From: Clostridia bacterium
GTDB lineage: Bacteria > Bacillota > Clostridia > Oscillospirales > Oscillospiraceae
DNA: 11,449 nt
Reading direction: 5' to 3'
NCBI GenBank assembly: GCA_021153265.1
Contig: JAGKTU010000096.1
Span: 1 to 11,449 of the forward strand
The notes under the pieces were generated by a model. It saw only the letters and a program-made list of their open reading frames with translations, did not search any database and had not been told where the DNA came from. Every line of letters starts with the position of its first letter. Position 1 is the stretch's first letter. Below are positions 1 to 5,847 of the stretch, one piece after another. Made by a program: the position numbers and the translations under genes.

Positions 1-62
1 GCCAGCTTCAGGGTAGCATTTCTTCTCTTGCGCGTCATCATTGCGCCTTTAACTCTTGCCAT
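1..62 (-). CDS. rplT: 50S ribosomal protein L20, N-terminal fragment (window edge)
   Basis: The first 20 codons read MARVKGAMMTRKRRNATLKL, the highly basic N-terminal tail typical of L20, which threads into 23S rRNA early in large-subunit assembly. The rest of the gene lies beyond position 1. The ATG at 62-60 is preceded by GGAGG with a 9-base gap. It follows rpmI by 22 bases, giving the standard infC-rpmI-rplT order. In Bacillus subtilis L20 is the repressor of this operon through the infC leader; the leader seen here at 843-983 suggests the same feedback, but that is inferred. Confidence 0.95.
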   Translation of the reverse strand, partial: MARVKGAMMTRKRRNATLKL

Positions 63-84
63 TTTTCAGTATCCTCCTTCTGCC

Positions 85-282
85 TTACTTGTAGGGAATC
101 ATTTCCTTGATGGCGCTGACATTGGTCTGGTCAGCGTAAGCGGTAGCACGCAGATGGCGGGTACGCTTGGTGGTCTTCTTGGTCAGGATGTGGCGCTTGT
201 AAGCGTGGGCTCTCTTAACCTTACCGGTCTTGGTCAGGTTGAATCTCTTCTTTGCACCGCTATGGGACTTCAGCTTGGGCAT
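85..282 (-). CDS. rpmI: 50S ribosomal protein L35
   Basis: This 65-residue basic protein starts MPKLKSHSGAKKRF and continues with the RHLRATAYAD segment, both diagnostic of bacterial L35, and has the usual length for the family. It is a structural component of the large ribosomal subunit. The ATG is preceded by AAGGAG with an 8-base gap. It sits between infC (41 bases upstream) and rplT (22 bases downstream), the conserved order of this operon, and is likely made from the same transcript under control of the infC leader. Nothing looks unusual. Confidence 0.97.
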   Translation of the reverse strand: MPKLKSHSGAKKRFNLTKTGKVKRAHAYKRHILTKKTTKRTRHLRATAYADQTNVSAIKEMIPYK

Positions 283-323
283 AGTAGGTTCTCCTTCCGT
301 AATCTAGTGTAATTTCTTTCTTT

Positions 324-842
324 TTACTTGCTGTTCTTGGGGGTCAGGAACATCGCCATGAAGCGGCCTTCCAGCTTGGGATTCTTCTCCATGGTAGCGA
401 TCTCAGCGCAGCTTGCGGCGAAATCCAGCAGCAGCTTCTCACCTAAGTTGGTATGAGCCATCTCACGGCCGCGGAAACGGACGCTGACCTTGACCCGGTT
501 GCCGTCAGAGAGGAACTTCTGAGCAGCCTTGACCTTGGTATTGAAGTCGTTGGTATCGATGCTGGGACTCATCCGGATCTCCTTGATCTCCACGACCCGC
601 TGATTCTTCTTGGCATCCTTCTCCCGCTTCTTCTGATCGTAGCAGAATTTGGAATAGTCCATGATCTTGCAGACAGGGGGTACAGCGTTGGGAGAGATCT
701 TCACCAGATCCATGCCCTGCTCCTCAGCCATAGCATTGGCTTCGGCAGCGGAAACGATACCCAGCTGAGCACCGTCGGCACCGATCAGTCGAATCTCCTT
801 ATCCCGGATCTCCTCATTGAGCTGATGATCTAACTTTGCGAT
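324..842 (-). CDS. infC: Translation initiation factor IF-3, ATC start codon
   Basis: IF-3 binds the 30S subunit, keeps subunits apart and checks the start codon and initiator tRNA. The protein shows the N-domain (LNEEIRDKEIRLIG, then GIVSAAEANAMAEEQGMDLVKI), a lysine-rich linker around residues 70-85, and the C-domain with the conserved VRFRGREMAH motif. The start chosen is ATC at 842-840, giving 172 residues, because a perfect GGAGGT lies 7 bases upstream and the protein then begins AKLDHQLNEEIRD as in homologues. An in-frame ATG at 896 exists, but it would translate across the leader terminator hairpin and add a non-conserved extension. A rare start codon (usually ATT or ATC) is a known feature of infC and lets IF-3 control its own translation. 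First gene of infC-rpmI-rplT. Confidence 0.95.
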   Translation of the reverse strand: MAKLDHQLNEEIRDKEIRLIGADGAQLGIVSAAEANAMAEEQGMDLVKISPNAVPPVCKIMDYSKFCYDQKKREKDAKKNQRVVEIKEIRMSPSIDTNDFNTKVKAAQKFLSDGNRVKVSVRFRGREMAHTNLGEKLLLDFAASCAEIATMEKNPKLEGRFMAMFLTPKNSK

Positions 843-983
843 GGTAAGCACCTCCAAAATAACAACAAAAAAGCGGATGCCAAAGCATCCGCACAATTCG
901 CAGCTTTTCCCTTGCAGGAAAGCGGAATATGAACCGTTTCGCTTAAGCTTACGGTGAGGCGGATGTTCAGCCTTCTTTATTAC
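843..983 (-). promoter_or_regulatory. infC leader, L20-type transcription attenuator
   Basis: About 140 bases separate the predicted transcription start from the infC start codon. In transcript order there is CATCCGC (965-959), an ACCGT/ACGGT stem (955-951 with 937-933), a GCTTTCC...AAAGC stem near 904-922, and then a perfect terminator hairpin whose 5' arm GCGGATG can pair instead with the upstream CATCCGC. This is the layout of an attenuator with mutually exclusive folds. In B. subtilis the infC leader (Rfam L20 leader) is terminated when L20 binds. Assignment to that family rests on position and architecture, not on a covariance-model hit. Confidence 0.75.
867..892 (-). terminator. Rho-independent terminator inside the infC leader
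   Basis: A perfect 8-bp stem, GCGGATGC/GCATCCGC with a 4-base loop, is followed on the minus strand by six T residues (872-867). It ends only 25 bases before the infC start codon, so it can act only as an attenuator. Confidence 0.88.
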
Positions 984-989
984 TCGGGT

Positions 990-1018
990 ATTTTACCACG
1001 GTAATTCGCCTTTGTCAA
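990..1018 (-). promoter_or_regulatory. Sigma-A promoter of infC-rpmI-rplT
   Basis: On the minus strand there is a consensus TTGACA (-35, 1018-1013), a 17-base spacer, and TAAAAT (-10, 995-990). This is a near-ideal vegetative promoter, as expected for a translation operon. Confidence 0.88.
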
Positions 1019-1049
1019 GGGATTTTTTCATAAAATGATGGGATTTTTC

Positions 1050-1080
1050 GGCCCACGGCTTCATTTTTAAGCCGTGGGCC
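1050..1080 (-). terminator. Perfect inverted repeat after the fakA-like gene, probable terminator without T-tract
   Basis: A perfect 12-bp stem, GGCCCACGGCTT/AAGCCGTGGGCC with a 7-base loop, begins 9 bases after the stop codon at 1090. On the minus strand it is followed by GAAAAATCCC and not by a T-run, so it is not a canonical intrinsic terminator. It may end the upstream operon with help, or stabilise the 3' end. It lies just upstream of the infC promoter. Confidence 0.6.
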
Positions 1081-1089
1081 GTTAAAAGC

Positions 1090-2721
1090 TTATTCAGCGG
1101 AGATCAGGTAGTAGTACACGGGCTGGCCGCCGTTCAGCAGATTCACATCTGCATCGGGGCAGATCTCGGCGAAGATGTCAGCAGCCTTCTGGGCATGCTT
1201 TTCCTTGATGTCCTCGCCGTAGTAGATGGTGACGTACTCCTTGCCCTCGTCCCGAACCTTCTCAGCCAGAGAGCGCAGCAGGACCTTGATATCCTTGCTG
1301 GTGCCGAACAGGGCGCTGCCGTAGATAGCCAGATAGTCGCCCTCATGGATGTCGTAGCCGTCAAAGTCGGAGTTCCGGGCGGCGTAGGTGATCTGCATGG
1401 TGTCCACAGTACCCAGAGCCTCGGTCAGAGCCTCCACATTCTCCTCCACACTGCCCTCGGGATTGAAGCTCAACATGGCGGTGACGCCCTGAGGAACGGT
1501 CTTGCTGGGGATGACGATGACGCGCTTGGGGGTCAGCGCATCCACCTGCTGGGCAGCCATGATGATGTTCTTGTTGTTGGGCAGCACAAAGACGGTCTCG
1601 GCGGGAACCTTGTTCACAGCCTCCAGAATGTCCTGGGTGCTGGGGTTCATGGTCTGGCCGCCGGAGATGATGCCGTCAACGCCCAGATTCTGGAACACAT
1701 CTGCCAGACCTGCGCCGGCGCAGACGGAAACCACGCCCAGAGCCTTCTCGGGCTCGGCGATCTTGGGAGCCTTCTCAGCCTCGGTCATCACCTTTTCGGT
1801 GTGCTGCAGGCGCATGTTCTCGATCTTCACGGTGACGAAGGAGCCGTAGTCCATAGCCTCGTGCAAGGCCTTGCCGGGATCGTTGGTATGGACGTGGACC
1901 TTGATAATCTCCTCGTCCTCCACCAGAACCAGGCTGTCGCCCAGACCGGAGAGGAAATCTCTGAGCTTCTCGGGGTCCAGATCGTTCTCCCGGTTGATAA
2001 TGAACTCGGTGCAGTAGGTGAAGGTGATGTCGTCGGTGTCGAAGTCAGAAAAATCAGCGGCATCCTTCACATCGCTGTCTGCCATACCTTCGGGAACCAC
2101 CACATCGTTGCCCTGCAGGGAGGAAAGCATAGCCTCCAGAGCGAAAACCCAGCCCTTGCCGCCGGCGTCCACGACGCCAGCCTTCTTCAGAACGGGGTTC
2201 ATGTCGGTGGTACCGGCCAGAGCGACCTTGGCCTCCTCCAGAGCAGCCTCGTGAACGAACTCAATGTAGTTGTTCTCCTTGGCGGCGCTGCGGGCCTTGG
2301 CGGCTGCCAGACGGGCAACGGTCAGAATGGTGCCCTCGGCGGGCTTCATGACGGCCTTGTAGGCTGCGTCAACGCCCTCCTGCAGAGCTTCTGCCCACAG
2401 AACGCCGTCGCAAACTTCCGCGCCCTTGAGCTTCTTGGAAATGCCCCGCATCAGCAGGGACAGGATAACGCCGGAGTTACCGCGGGCGCCACGCAGCATG
2501 GCGGAAGCGGCGGTGGCAGCAGCCTTGCTCAGGGAGGGATCCTCCACCTTGCGCAGGTCGGCTGCGGCGGCGTTGATGGTCATGGACATATTGGTGCCGG
2601 TATCGCCGTCCGGCACGGGGAACACATTCAGCTCATTGAGCTGCTGCTTGTGGATCTCGATAGAGGCGGCCGCGCTGATCGCCATCCGGCGAAAATCGGC
2701 CCCGTTGATGGTCTGCCTCAA
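1090..2721 (-). CDS. DAK/DhaL-domain protein, fatty acid kinase subunit FakA-like (YloV family)
   Basis: The 543 residues match the YloV/FakA family in length and order. The N-terminal DhaL-type kinase domain (about 1-200) has LNVFPVPDGDTGTNM, with D38 and D40 as expected nucleotide/metal ligands, and the LRGARGNSGVILS motif near 77-88. A middle domain follows with EIIKVHVHTNDPG, then a C-terminal domain. FakA phosphorylates fatty acids presented by a DegV-family FakB partner, feeding host or recycled acyl chains into phospholipids. No FakB is in the window. The start is TTG at 2721, with GGAGGT 9 bases upstream; no better ATG fits the conserved N-terminus. It lies 23 bases after the Asp23 gene, the conserved Firmicutes pairing (yloU-yloV), and is likely the last gene of a gpmI-asp23-fakA operon. 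Fatty acid kinase activity is inferred from homology. Confidence 0.88.
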   Translation of the reverse strand: MRQTINGADFRRMAISAAASIEIHKQQLNELNVFPVPDGDTGTNMSMTINAAAADLRKVEDPSLSKAAATAASAMLRGARGNSGVILSLLMRGISKKLKGAEVCDGVLWAEALQEGVDAAYKAVMKPAEGTILTVARLAAAKARSAAKENNYIEFVHEAALEEAKVALAGTTDMNPVLKKAGVVDAGGKGWVFALEAMLSSLQGNDVVVPEGMADSDVKDAADFSDFDTDDITFTYCTEFIINRENDLDPEKLRDFLSGLGDSLVLVEDEEIIKVHVHTNDPGKALHEAMDYGSFVTVKIENMRLQHTEKVMTEAEKAPKIAEPEKALGVVSVCAGAGLADVFQNLGVDGIISGGQTMNPSTQDILEAVNKVPAETVFVLPNNKNIIMAAQQVDALTPKRVIVIPSKTVPQGVTAMLSFNPEGSVEENVEALTEALGTVDTMQITYAARNSDFDGYDIHEGDYLAIYGSALFGTSKDIKVLLRSLAEKVRDEGKEYVTIYYGEDIKEKHAQKAADIFAEICPDADVNLLNGGQPVYYYLISAE

Positions 2722-2744
2722 ATTATTTGCACCTCCAAATATCT

Positions 2745-3095
2745 TTACATCACAATGGAATCAACGTAAACATTCACAGCCCGCACTTCGGTGCCGGTGT
2801 GCTTGGTGACGACATAGCGCACCTCAGAAATGATCGAGGCACCCACTGCGTTCAGGTTTACGCCGTTGTCCACCATGATGTGCAGATCGATGGAAATGGT
2901 ATTGTCCTCGTGGAACTGCACCAGAACACCCTTTGCCATGGATTCCTTGCGCAGCAGGTGATACACGCCGTCCTTCATGCTCCGGGCGGCCATGCCCTTG
3001 ACGCCGAAGCAGCTGGTCACTGCCTCGCCGACGATATCGGTATAGACGCTGGTGCTGACGTTAACGCTGCCGTTTTCATTTTCGTGACGAACCAT
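2745..3095 (-). CDS. Asp23/Gls24 family envelope stress protein (YloU-like)
   Basis: This 116-residue protein has the Asp23/Gls24 (DUF322) pattern: a short N-terminus, VYTDIVGEAVTSCFGVKGMAAR, a central segment with DNTISIDLHIMVDNGVNLNAV, and a C-terminal VRYVVTKHTG...VNVYVDSI. There is no signal peptide or membrane segment, so it is probably cytosolic. Family members in staphylococci associate with the membrane through a partner and respond to cell-envelope stress; the molecular role of the YloU branch is unclear. The ATG at 3095 has GGAGGT 6 bases upstream. It lies 38 bases after gpmI and 23 bases before the fakA-like gene, consistent with one transcript. Its conserved linkage to fakA hints at a shared membrane-lipid role, which is inference. 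Confidence 0.9.
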   Translation of the reverse strand: MVRHENENGSVNVSTSVYTDIVGEAVTSCFGVKGMAARSMKDGVYHLLRKESMAKGVLVQFHEDNTISIDLHIMVDNGVNLNAVGASIISEVRYVVTKHTGTEVRAVNVYVDSIVM

Positions 3096-3133
3096 ATCAG
3101 TACCTCCAAAAATCAGTTAATTTAGTTGGTGAA

Positions 3134-4693
3134 TTACACCATGCTCTTTTCCCAGCACTCGGGAGCGGTCAGACCCATCATCTTGACCACGGTGGGAGCC
3201 ACGTTGGCAAGGCCATAGTTGCCCTCAAGGATGTTCCAGTCGTTATCCTTGTCATAAATGATGAAAGGAACGGGGTTCAGGGAGTGAGCGGTGCGGACAG
3301 AAGTCTTGCCCTTCTTGGTCTCGGTCATCTGGTCGGCGTTGCCGTGGTCGGCGGTGATCAGCACGGTGTAGCCGTACTTGTCGGCAGCCTCGACGATGGC
3401 CTTCAGGCCATTGTCCACGCACTCCATGGCGTACACAACAGCATCCATCACGCCGGTGTGGCCGACCATGTCGCCGTTGGGGAAGTTGCAGCGCAGGAAC
3501 TGATATCTCTTGGAAGCCATGGCATCCACCATCTTCTCGGTGATCTCCTTGGACTTCATGGCAGGAGCCTGCTCGAAGGGGATGACGTCAGAGGGGATCT
3601 CCTCGTAGGTTTCCAGCTCTTCGCAGACCTTACCGGAGCGGTTGCCATTCCAGAAATAGGTCACATGGCCATACTTCTGAGTCTCGGACACGGCGTACTC
3701 ATTGACACCGGCAGCAACCATCACCTCGGTCAGAGTGTTCTTGATGACAGGGGGCTGCAGCAGGTAGTTCTCGGGGATGTTCAGGTCGGCGTCGTACTGC
3801 AGCATGCCGGCGAACTTGACGCCGGTGTAGCCGGGACGGTCGAACTTGTCAAAATCCTTGCGGTCGAAGGCCAGGGAAATTTCCTGAGCCCGGTCGCCGC
3901 GGAAGTTAAAGAGGATCACGCTGTCGCCGTTGGCGATGGGTGCCACAGGCTCGCCGTTTCTGCCGACCACGAAAGCGGGCAGATCCTGGTCGATGCAGCC
4001 GGTCTCGGCACGGAAGGTCTCGATAGCCTCGGCAGCAGAATTGAAGATGCGGCCCTGGCCCTGCACATGGGTGCGCCAGCCCTTCTCCACCATGCCCCAG
4101 TTAGCCTCGTAACGGTCCATGGTGACCTGCATACGGCCGCCGCCGGAAGCGATGGCGTAGTCGCAGCCCTCGGTGTTCAGTTCCTTCAGAACGTCCTCCA
4201 GCATGCCCACATACTCCAGAGCGGAGGTGGCAGGCACATCACGGCCGTCCAGCAGGATGTGGCAGTAAGCCTTCTTCACGCCCTCGGCGTGAGCCTGACG
4301 CAGCAGTGCGATCAGGTGATGGATATTGGAGTGGACGTTGCCGTCGGACAGCAGGCCCAGGAAGTGCATAGCCTTGCCCTCAGCGTTTGCCACCAGTTCC
4401 TTCCAAGTGTCAGACACATACAGGGAGCCGTTCTCGATGGACTCGCCAACCAGCTTCGCGCCCTGAGAATAGACCTGACCGCAGCCGAGGGCGTTGTGAC
4501 CGACCTCGGAGTTGCCCATATCCTCATCGCTGGGCAGACCGACAGCGGTGCCGTGGGCCTTCAGATAAGTATGGGGGCAGGTTGCCAGCAGATTGTCCAG
4601 CGTGGGGGTCTTTGCCACCACAACAGCGTCGCCGCTGCCGCCGTCACCCTTGCCAACGCCGTCCATGATTACCAGTACAATGGGTTTTTCCAT
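3134..4693 (-). CDS. gpmI: 2,3-bisphosphoglycerate-independent phosphoglycerate mutase
   Basis: The enzyme interconverts 3- and 2-phosphoglycerate in glycolysis using two Mn ions and a phosphoserine intermediate. The 519 residues show the alkaline-phosphatase-superfamily motifs: MDG with D11, MGNSEVGH with the phosphorylated S62, LLDGRDVP, the substrate-binding NFRGDR, GDMVGHTG, ITADHGNADQ and the metal-ligand histidine in TAHSLNPVP. The start is ATG at 4693-4691 because GGAGGT lies 7 bases upstream and MEKPIVLVIMDG is the conserved beginning; the upstream ATG at 4747 would add 18 non-conserved residues. Details such as AHGTAVGLPSDEDMGNSEVG and HNALG followed by QGAKLV resemble, from memory, the plant/trypanosomatid-like branch of the family more than the classical Bacillus form. 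It heads the likely operon with asp23 and fakA. Confidence 0.95.
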   Translation of the reverse strand: MEKPIVLVIMDGVGKGDGGSGDAVVVAKTPTLDNLLATCPHTYLKAHGTAVGLPSDEDMGNSEVGHNALGCGQVYSQGAKLVGESIENGSLYVSDTWKELVANAEGKAMHFLGLLSDGNVHSNIHHLIALLRQAHAEGVKKAYCHILLDGRDVPATSALEYVGMLEDVLKELNTEGCDYAIASGGGRMQVTMDRYEANWGMVEKGWRTHVQGQGRIFNSAAEAIETFRAETGCIDQDLPAFVVGRNGEPVAPIANGDSVILFNFRGDRAQEISLAFDRKDFDKFDRPGYTGVKFAGMLQYDADLNIPENYLLQPPVIKNTLTEVMVAAGVNEYAVSETQKYGHVTYFWNGNRSGKVCEELETYEEIPSDVIPFEQAPAMKSKEITEKMVDAMASKRYQFLRCNFPNGDMVGHTGVMDAVVYAMECVDNGLKAIVEAADKYGYTVLITADHGNADQMTETKKGKTSVRTAHSLNPVPFIIYDKDNDWNILEGNYGLANVAPTVVKMMGLTAPECWEKSMV

Positions 4694-4750
4694 AATGTTT
4701 ACCTCCAAAAGCGAGTATATCGCAGAATTTTGCATTCTATTGGTCATATT

Positions 4751-4779
4751 ATTTTACATCATAATTTGCGAACTTACAA
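4751..4779 (-). promoter_or_regulatory. Probable sigma-A promoter of gpmI operon
   Basis: On the minus strand TTGTAA (4779-4774), a 17-base spacer and TAAAAT (4756-4751) lie about 58 bases before the gpmI start in an AT-rich stretch. The -35 matches consensus at four of six positions. It lies downstream of the terminator at 4807-4856, which supports independent transcription. Confidence 0.55.
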
Positions 4780-4806
4780 CCTTTTTTTTAATTTTTCCGT
4801 TACTCA

Positions 4807-4856
4807 CAAAAATAACTTCCGGGAACTCACAAAAATACATGAAATTCCCGGAAGTT
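4807..4856 (-). terminator. Terminator after the LRR membrane protein gene
   Basis: A perfect 12-bp stem (AACTTCCGGGAA at 4814-4825 with TTCCCGGAAGTT at 4845-4856) with a 19-base loop is followed on the minus strand by ATTTTTG. The long loop is atypical, but the stem and T-run fit an intrinsic terminator placed 40 bases after the stop codon at 4896. The 13-base sequence ACTCACAAAAATA occurs both in the loop and in the tail (4825-4837 and 4802-4814). Confidence 0.7.
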
Positions 4857-4895
4857 GTTAAAATACTTTTACGCAAGGTTGAAAAACACAACGGT

Positions 4896-5831
4896 TTACC
4901 GTCTGCCGGAGTACTTTCCCTTGGGCTTCATCAGCATCTTGCCCAGCAGGCAGCCAACCAGAATAGCCGCCACGATGGTCAGACCGATCCAGAGGCCGTA
5001 GGAAGGTTCGTCTTCCTCTTCTTCCTCGTCCTCTTCCGCATCCTCAGCTTCCTCCTTGCGGATGTCCTCCTGGGTTTCAGATACGGACTCGGTGGGTGTG
5101 TCCATCACGTCAGCAGGTTGGGTGGTGGGTTCTTCCGTGACAGGTTCGGTCTGCTCCGGCTCGGTGACAGGCTCGGTTTCCACAGGCTGGGTCTCCTCCG
5201 GCTCGTTGGGGATGGGATCTTTTCCGTCCGAGGTCAAAAATTCGATCCGACCCTTAAAGGCATCCTCCAACTCCTGAATGGTAGATGCCGACCAGGGCTT
5301 CTCCGCAGGATAGTAGATGGTCGCATAGGTATCCCACATGCTGTTCTGCCGGAAAGAGGGGAAGCGTCCGGCGCAGTGGATCTGCTTCAGATTGGGGCAG
5401 CTCATGAAGGAAGACTCACCGAAGACCTTAAAGGATGCCGGCAGGGAGATCGACGTCAGGCCGTCGCAGGAACGGAAGGCATTGGGGCCGACCTCGTAGA
5501 GCTTGCTGCCAAAGTCCACCGAGGTCAGGGCATCGTAGTTGCGGAAGGCGTTTGCGCCGATGTAGGTGACACCTTGCAGTACCACGGACTTGATCTCGCT
5601 CTTGTGGGCCGCCCAAGGAGCAGCGCCCTCTTCAAAATCATCCATTTTGCCGCTGCCGGTGACGGTCAGGGTGCCGCCGGCAAAGCTCCAGTACAGGTCT
5701 TCGCCGCACTGTCCCGGCTGCCGCACCACGGGCTCGGTCTCGGTTTCCGTATCCTCATCCGCCCATACCGGGGTGACAAAGAACGCACCCATCAGGCACA
5801 GGCAAAGTAGCAAAGAAATCAGCTTTTTCAT
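4896..5831 (-). CDS. BspA-type leucine-rich-repeat, membrane-anchored extracytoplasmic protein
   Basis: This 311-residue protein has a signal peptide (basic MKK, hydrophobic core 4-20, likely cleavage after PVWA at 24). A folded region of about 40-200 contains BspA/LRR_5-type repeats, visible as IGANAFRNYDALTSVDF, VGPNAFRSCDGLTSISL and FGESSFMSCPNLKQIHC. A P/E/T-rich stalk follows (205-257) with repeated EPVTEPEQTEPVTEEP-like units, then a strongly acidic run (259-276), one transmembrane helix (279-300) and a short basic tail (KPKGKYSGRR) that would stay inside. No LPXTG is present. It is therefore probably displayed outside the cell on a flexible stalk. Many gut Firmicutes and protozoa carry BspA-like proteins with adhesion roles; the ligand here is unknown. 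GGAGGA lies 6 bases before the ATG. It starts 16 bases after the recG stop, so co-transcription is likely although no functional link is known. Confidence 0.85.
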   Translation of the reverse strand: MKKLISLLLCLCLMGAFFVTPVWADEDTETETEPVVRQPGQCGEDLYWSFAGGTLTVTGSGKMDDFEEGAAPWAAHKSEIKSVVLQGVTYIGANAFRNYDALTSVDFGSKLYEVGPNAFRSCDGLTSISLPASFKVFGESSFMSCPNLKQIHCAGRFPSFRQNSMWDTYATIYYPAEKPWSASTIQELEDAFKGRIEFLTSDGKDPIPNEPEETQPVETEPVTEPEQTEPVTEEPTTQPADVMDTPTESVSETQEDIRKEEAEDAEEDEEEEEDEPSYGLWIGLTIVAAILVGCLLGKMLMKPKGKYSGRR

Positions 5832-5847
5832 AGGTTTTCCTCCTTTG

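Noticed and set aside
843..896. N-terminal extension of IF-3 from the ATG at 896
   Set aside because: The extra residues are encoded by the attenuator hairpin and its T-run. A perfect ribosome site points to ATC at 842 instead.
1195..2769. A 524-codon open frame on the plus strand opposite the fakA-like gene
   Set aside because: It mirrors the codon bias of the minus-strand gene, has no recognisable domain, and is low-complexity in G, L, V and H. The minus-strand product matches a known family along its full length.
3284..4861. A 525-codon open frame on the plus strand opposite gpmI
   Set aside because: This is the same antisense-shadow effect. GpmI catalytic motifs are all on the minus strand, and the plus frame has no ribosome site or known motif.
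4593..5810. A 405-codon open frame on the plus strand across the gpmI start and the LRR gene
   Set aside because: It crosses a promoter, a terminator and part of two genes on the other strand, with no family resemblance.
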